NCBI RefSeq assembly: GCF_002776575.1
Contig: NZ_CP022548.1
Span: 1,813,001-1,877,000, forward strand
Direction: 5' to 3'
Origin: Sphingorhabdus sp. YGSMI21
Lineage (GTDB): Bacteria; Pseudomonadota; Alphaproteobacteria; Sphingomonadales; Sphingomonadaceae
DNA length: 64,000 nucleotides
Shown here: positions 61,494 to 64,000 of the stretch, piece after piece
Layout of the letters: every line of letters begins with the position of its first letter
How positions within the stretch are numbered: position 1 is the stretch's first letter
Program-made: the position numbers and the translations under genes
The notes under the pieces: generated by a model
The model's input: the letters and a program-made list of their open reading frames with translations, nothing else
The model's database searches: none
Told to the model about the DNA's origin: nothing

Positions 61494-62468
61494 TCAGTTT
61501 TCGCGATGCTCGCTCTTCACCCAGCGCACGGTGCCGGAGGAGGCGCGCATAACAACACTTTCCGTGGTCATCTTGCCGCCGCGCAATTTCTTGACGCCTT
61601 CCAGCAGCGAACCGTGGGTCACGCCGGTCGCGGCAAAGATCACATCGCCCTTGGCCAGTTCCTTCAGGTCATAGACCTTGTCGAGATCCTCGATGCCCCA
61701 TTTATAGGCGCGCTGGCGCTCGTCGTCGTTGCGGAATAGCAGACGGCCCTTGAACTGGCCGCCGACGCAGCGCAGCGCGGCTGCCGCGAGCACGCCTTCG
61801 GGCGCTCCGCCGCTGCCCATATACATGTCGACAGTCGTGTCTTCGTCGGTCGTTGCGATCACGCCGGCAACATCACCGTCCGGGATCAGCATGATGCCGC
61901 ATCCGATTTCGCGGAGTTCGGCGATGATTTTGTCGTGCCGCGGACGATCCAGAACGCAGACGATGATTTCGGCCGGTTCGACGCCCTTTTCCTTGGCAAC
62001 GGCAGAGACATTCTCTGTCACCGACTTGTTGAGATCGATAATATCGGGCGAATAGCCGGGGCCGACCGCAAGCTTGTCCATATAGACGTCAGGCGCGTTC
62101 AGCAGATTGCCCTTTTCTGCAATGGCCAGAACGGCCAGCGCATTGGCGCCTGCCTTGGCGGTGATGGTCGTGCCTTCCAGAGGATCAAGCGCGATATCGA
62201 TCGCAGGCGCTTCACCTTCGCAGCCGCGTCCGACCTTCTCGCCGATAAACAGCATCGGTGCCTCGTCGCGTTCGCCTTCGCCGATCACGACCGTGCCGCA
62301 GATATCCAGCTCGTTCAGCGCCGCGCGCATCGCTTCGACGGCAGCGGCATCGGCCGCTTTCTCGTCGCCGCGGCCAATCAGATTGGCGGCCGATATGGCG
62401 GCTGCTTCGGTAACGCGTACCATTTCCATGACCAGTACGCGGTCCAATATGTCGCTTGCTTGTGGCAT
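61494..62468 (-). CDS. glpX: Fructose-1,6-bisphosphatase class II
   Basis: The 324-residue protein matches GlpX: VLVMEMVRVTEAAAISAANLIGRGDEKAADAAAVEAMR, VVIGEGERDEAPMLFIGEKVG, and DIALDPLEGTTITAKAG with metal-binding Asp and Glu. It catalyses the gluconeogenic step from fructose 1,6-bisphosphate. The ATG at 62468 is the family start; an upstream start to 62531 would run into the divergent gene. It leads a run with DUF900 and UDG genes. Confidence 0.95.
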   Translation of the reverse strand: MPQASDILDRVLVMEMVRVTEAAAISAANLIGRGDEKAADAAAVEAMRAALNELDICGTVVIGEGERDEAPMLFIGEKVGRGCEGEAPAIDIALDPLEGTTITAKAGANALAVLAIAEKGNLLNAPDVYMDKLAVGPGYSPDIIDLNKSVTENVSAVAKEKGVEPAEIIVCVLDRPRHDKIIAELREIGCGIMLIPDGDVAGVIATTDEDTTVDMYMGSGGAPEGVLAAAALRCVGGQFKGRLLFRNDDERQRAYKWGIEDLDKVYDLKELAKGDVIFAATGVTHGSLLEGVKKLRGGKMTTESVVMRASSGTVRWVKSEHREN

Positions 62469-62530
62469 ATTATCGATCAGTCCTTCTATAAGGTGCAAAT
62501 TTGGACTCTCGATAGGGGAGCGATATTGCA

Positions 62531-63004
62531 ATGTCGAGACAGGTTATACTGATCCTTTTGCTGATATCGTCTGCTGCGCTGGCGCAGGACGAGATACCAG
62601 CGGAGCGGACCGCTGAAATTCTGGACAATGCCCGAAAACTGACAGCGGTCGATGCCGATGGCTGTCTTGTCTACCGTTCGAGCGACGAAATCGTTGTTTG
62701 CGGCACGCCCGAAATTGATCGCCTGCAACGGCTGCCCTTCCCGGAACTGGCCACGGTTGCAGGGCAAAGGATTCGCGAGCCGCTTCCGAAGGGCAATCCG
62801 GCGATCGTCCAGCAGGGGCGCTGTTATGTCACCATGGACGAACGCAATTGCTTCCAGGGCGTGTCGCTGCTGACCGTCGGGTCGGGCGGTGGCGTTGGAG
62901 GCGCTGCCGCGCGTCTGTGGCAGGTCGTCTCTCCGGACATTCCGGACGAGGATTATGTCCAGCAGGCGTTGATCAAGCCGTTGGTACCGGAAGCGGCCGA
63001 CTGA
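62531..63004 (+). CDS. Secreted protein of unknown function
   Basis: The 157-residue protein has a clear signal peptide (LILLLISSAALAQ) and a mature part with three to four cysteines (in DGCLVYRS, VVCGTPE, GRCYVTMDERNC), suggesting two disulfides. A glycine-rich GSGGGVGGAAARLW stretch follows. It resembles small hypothetical exported proteins of sphingomonads; I do not recognise a named family. It is divergent from glpX and its stop directly abuts the hom gene stop on the other strand. Confidence 0.7.
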   Translation: MSRQVILILLLISSAALAQDEIPAERTAEILDNARKLTAVDADGCLVYRSSDEIVVCGTPEIDRLQRLPFPELATVAGQRIREPLPKGNPAIVQQGRCYVTMDERNCFQGVSLLTVGSGGGVGGAAARLWQVVSPDIPDEDYVQQALIKPLVPEAAD

Positions 63005-64000
63005 TCAGTCCTGATCGCTCAGCAAATGCATCACGACCGGTTCCGCCTGCAAGCTGGTCGAGCTCGAAAGCGCCGCGAGGCTCTCCGAGACATTCCGTTC
63101 GCGGCTGTCGTGGGTGACCATGGAGATCAGCACCGATCCCTCGTCGGTCTTGGCCGTCTGGATCAGGCTTTCGATCGACACATTGGCATCGCGCATGGCG
63201 GCGGTGATCTCGGCCAATACGCCCGGCTTGTCGGCCACGATGAAGCGGACATAGCTTTTGCCGATGCGGTTGCCGCTCTCGGCGCGCTCGCAGGGCTCCA
63301 TCTTGCTGGCTGGTGCGGCAAAGACGGTCCCTGCATCGCCGCGCGCAATATCGATCAGATCAGCGACGACGGCGGAAGCGGTCGGCCCTTCGCCGGCACC
63401 GGCACCCTGGAACATCAGGCGACCGGAGAAATTGCCCTCGGCGACCACCGCGTTGGTGGAGCCTTCGATATGGGCCAGCGGATGGCTTTCGGGGACCAGA
63501 TAGGGATTGACCCGCTGGAACAGTTTTCCGTCATCGATCCGGGCCATGCCGAGCAAGCGGATGCGATAGCCCAAAGCCTTGGCCTGACCGATGTCCGCCG
63601 CCATGATGTGCCGAATGCCGTCGATTTCCACGCCGTCAAAATCGAGTGCCTTGCCAAAGGACAAGGCCGCCAGGATGGCCAGTTTGTGGGCGGCATCGAC
63701 GCCGTCGATGTCAAAGCTGGGATCGGCTTCGGCATAGCCGATTTCCTGCGCTTCCTTCAGAACATCGTCAAAGGCGTGCCCGTGTTTTTCCATCGCCGTG
63801 AGGATATAATTGCAGGTGCCATTAAGAATGCCATAGACGCGCTCGATCCGGTTGGCCGAGGCGCCATCGCGCAATCCCTTGATCACCGGGATCCCGCCGG
63901 CCACTGCGGCCTCATAGCGCAGCGAGAGATTCGAATTTTCCGCCGCCTGCGCCAGTTCCATGCCGTGATGGGCAATCATCGCCTTGTTGGCGGTGACGAA
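63005..64000 (-). CDS. hom: Homoserine dehydrogenase (5' end outside window)
   Basis: The reverse strand is open to the right edge. The visible 331 codons show the FVTANKAMIAHHG motif after the NAD loop, the catalytic region YEAAVAGGIPVIKGLRD, RVYGILNGTCNYIL, DGVDAAHKLAILAALSFG, and a C-terminal ACT domain with FIVADKPGVLAEITAAM. It reduces aspartate semialdehyde to homoserine for threonine and methionine. The N-terminal NAD-binding part lies beyond base 64000. It is convergent to the secreted protein gene. Confidence 0.96.
   Translation of the reverse strand, partial: FVTANKAMIAHHGMELAQAAENSNLSLRYEAAVAGGIPVIKGLRDGASANRIERVYGILNGTCNYILTAMEKHGHAFDDVLKEAQEIGYAEADPSFDIDGVDAAHKLAILAALSFGKALDFDGVEIDGIRHIMAADIGQAKALGYRIRLLGMARIDDGKLFQRVNPYLVPESHPLAHIEGSTNAVVAEGNFSGRLMFQGAGAGEGPTASAVVADLIDIARGDAGTVFAAPASKMEPCERAESGNRIGKSYVRFIVADKPGVLAEITAAMRDANVSIESLIQTAKTDEGSVLISMVTHDSRERNVSESLAALSSSTSLQAEPVVMHLLSDQD

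Overview
The window looks like chromosomal DNA of a sphingomonad (order Sphingomonadales, Alphaproteobacteria; something near Sphingopyxis, Sphingorhabdus or Parasphingorhabdus is my inference). The reasons are the complete PhyR-NepR-EcfG general stress response core, a sugar locus built from a TonB-dependent receptor, a tryptophan-halogenase-like flavoprotein, a GH3 glucosidase and LacI, the Entner-Doudoroff gene block, and the evenly high GC. I see no insertion sequence, phage gene or CRISPR array.

Layout. 1-5000: a DUF4349 lipoprotein (cut by the window edge), parC, a small helical protein, and a divergent MarR/TetR regulator pair. 5100-9000: a two-subunit sodium:solute symporter, a zinc-ribbon membrane protein, a SANT-like mini-protein, a nitroreductase and a cluster of palindromic repeats. 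9100-18900: acs, the DUF1285-NUDIX-CCA transferase operon, a GNAT enzyme, DUF1499, a PQQ-type sugar dehydrogenase lipoprotein, an isoprenylcysteine methyltransferase-like membrane protein, tag and a lipoprotein cytochrome c.

19000-34100 is an envelope and stress region: DUF2254, two MscS channels, a phospholipase D/cardiolipin synthase-like enzyme, DUF202, PLDc_N and DUF2383 proteins, a BLUF protein lacking its key tyrosine, nepR-ecfG, phyR, DUF883, an HRxxN-type histidine kinase overlapping a Crp-like regulator, an acidic lipoprotein, hemerythrin and a YetF-like protein. Exact or near-exact EcfG promoters (GGAAC-N16-CGTT) recur in its intergenic gaps. Two exact ones point into spaces without a convincing gene, which I propose as stress-induced small RNAs. 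Pal, an orphan KdpE/KdpD-like pair, a TANGO2-like protein and an acyl-CoA dehydrogenase follow.

39600-56400 is a sugar-catabolic block. GH3 glucosidase, a FucP-type transporter, zwf, pgl, edd, glk and eda run leftward with small gaps or overlaps, covering beta-glucoside to pyruvate plus glyceraldehyde 3-phosphate. The TonB-dependent receptor and halogenase run rightward, and a GPH-type transporter with LacI runs leftward. Three LacI-type operators spaced 22-23 bp apart lie between GH3 and the receptor. 57000-64000: tRNA-Glu, recJ, a flavodoxin-like protein, a family 4/5-like uracil-DNA glycosylase, a DUF900 lipoprotein hydrolase, glpX, a small secreted protein and a partial homoserine dehydrogenase.
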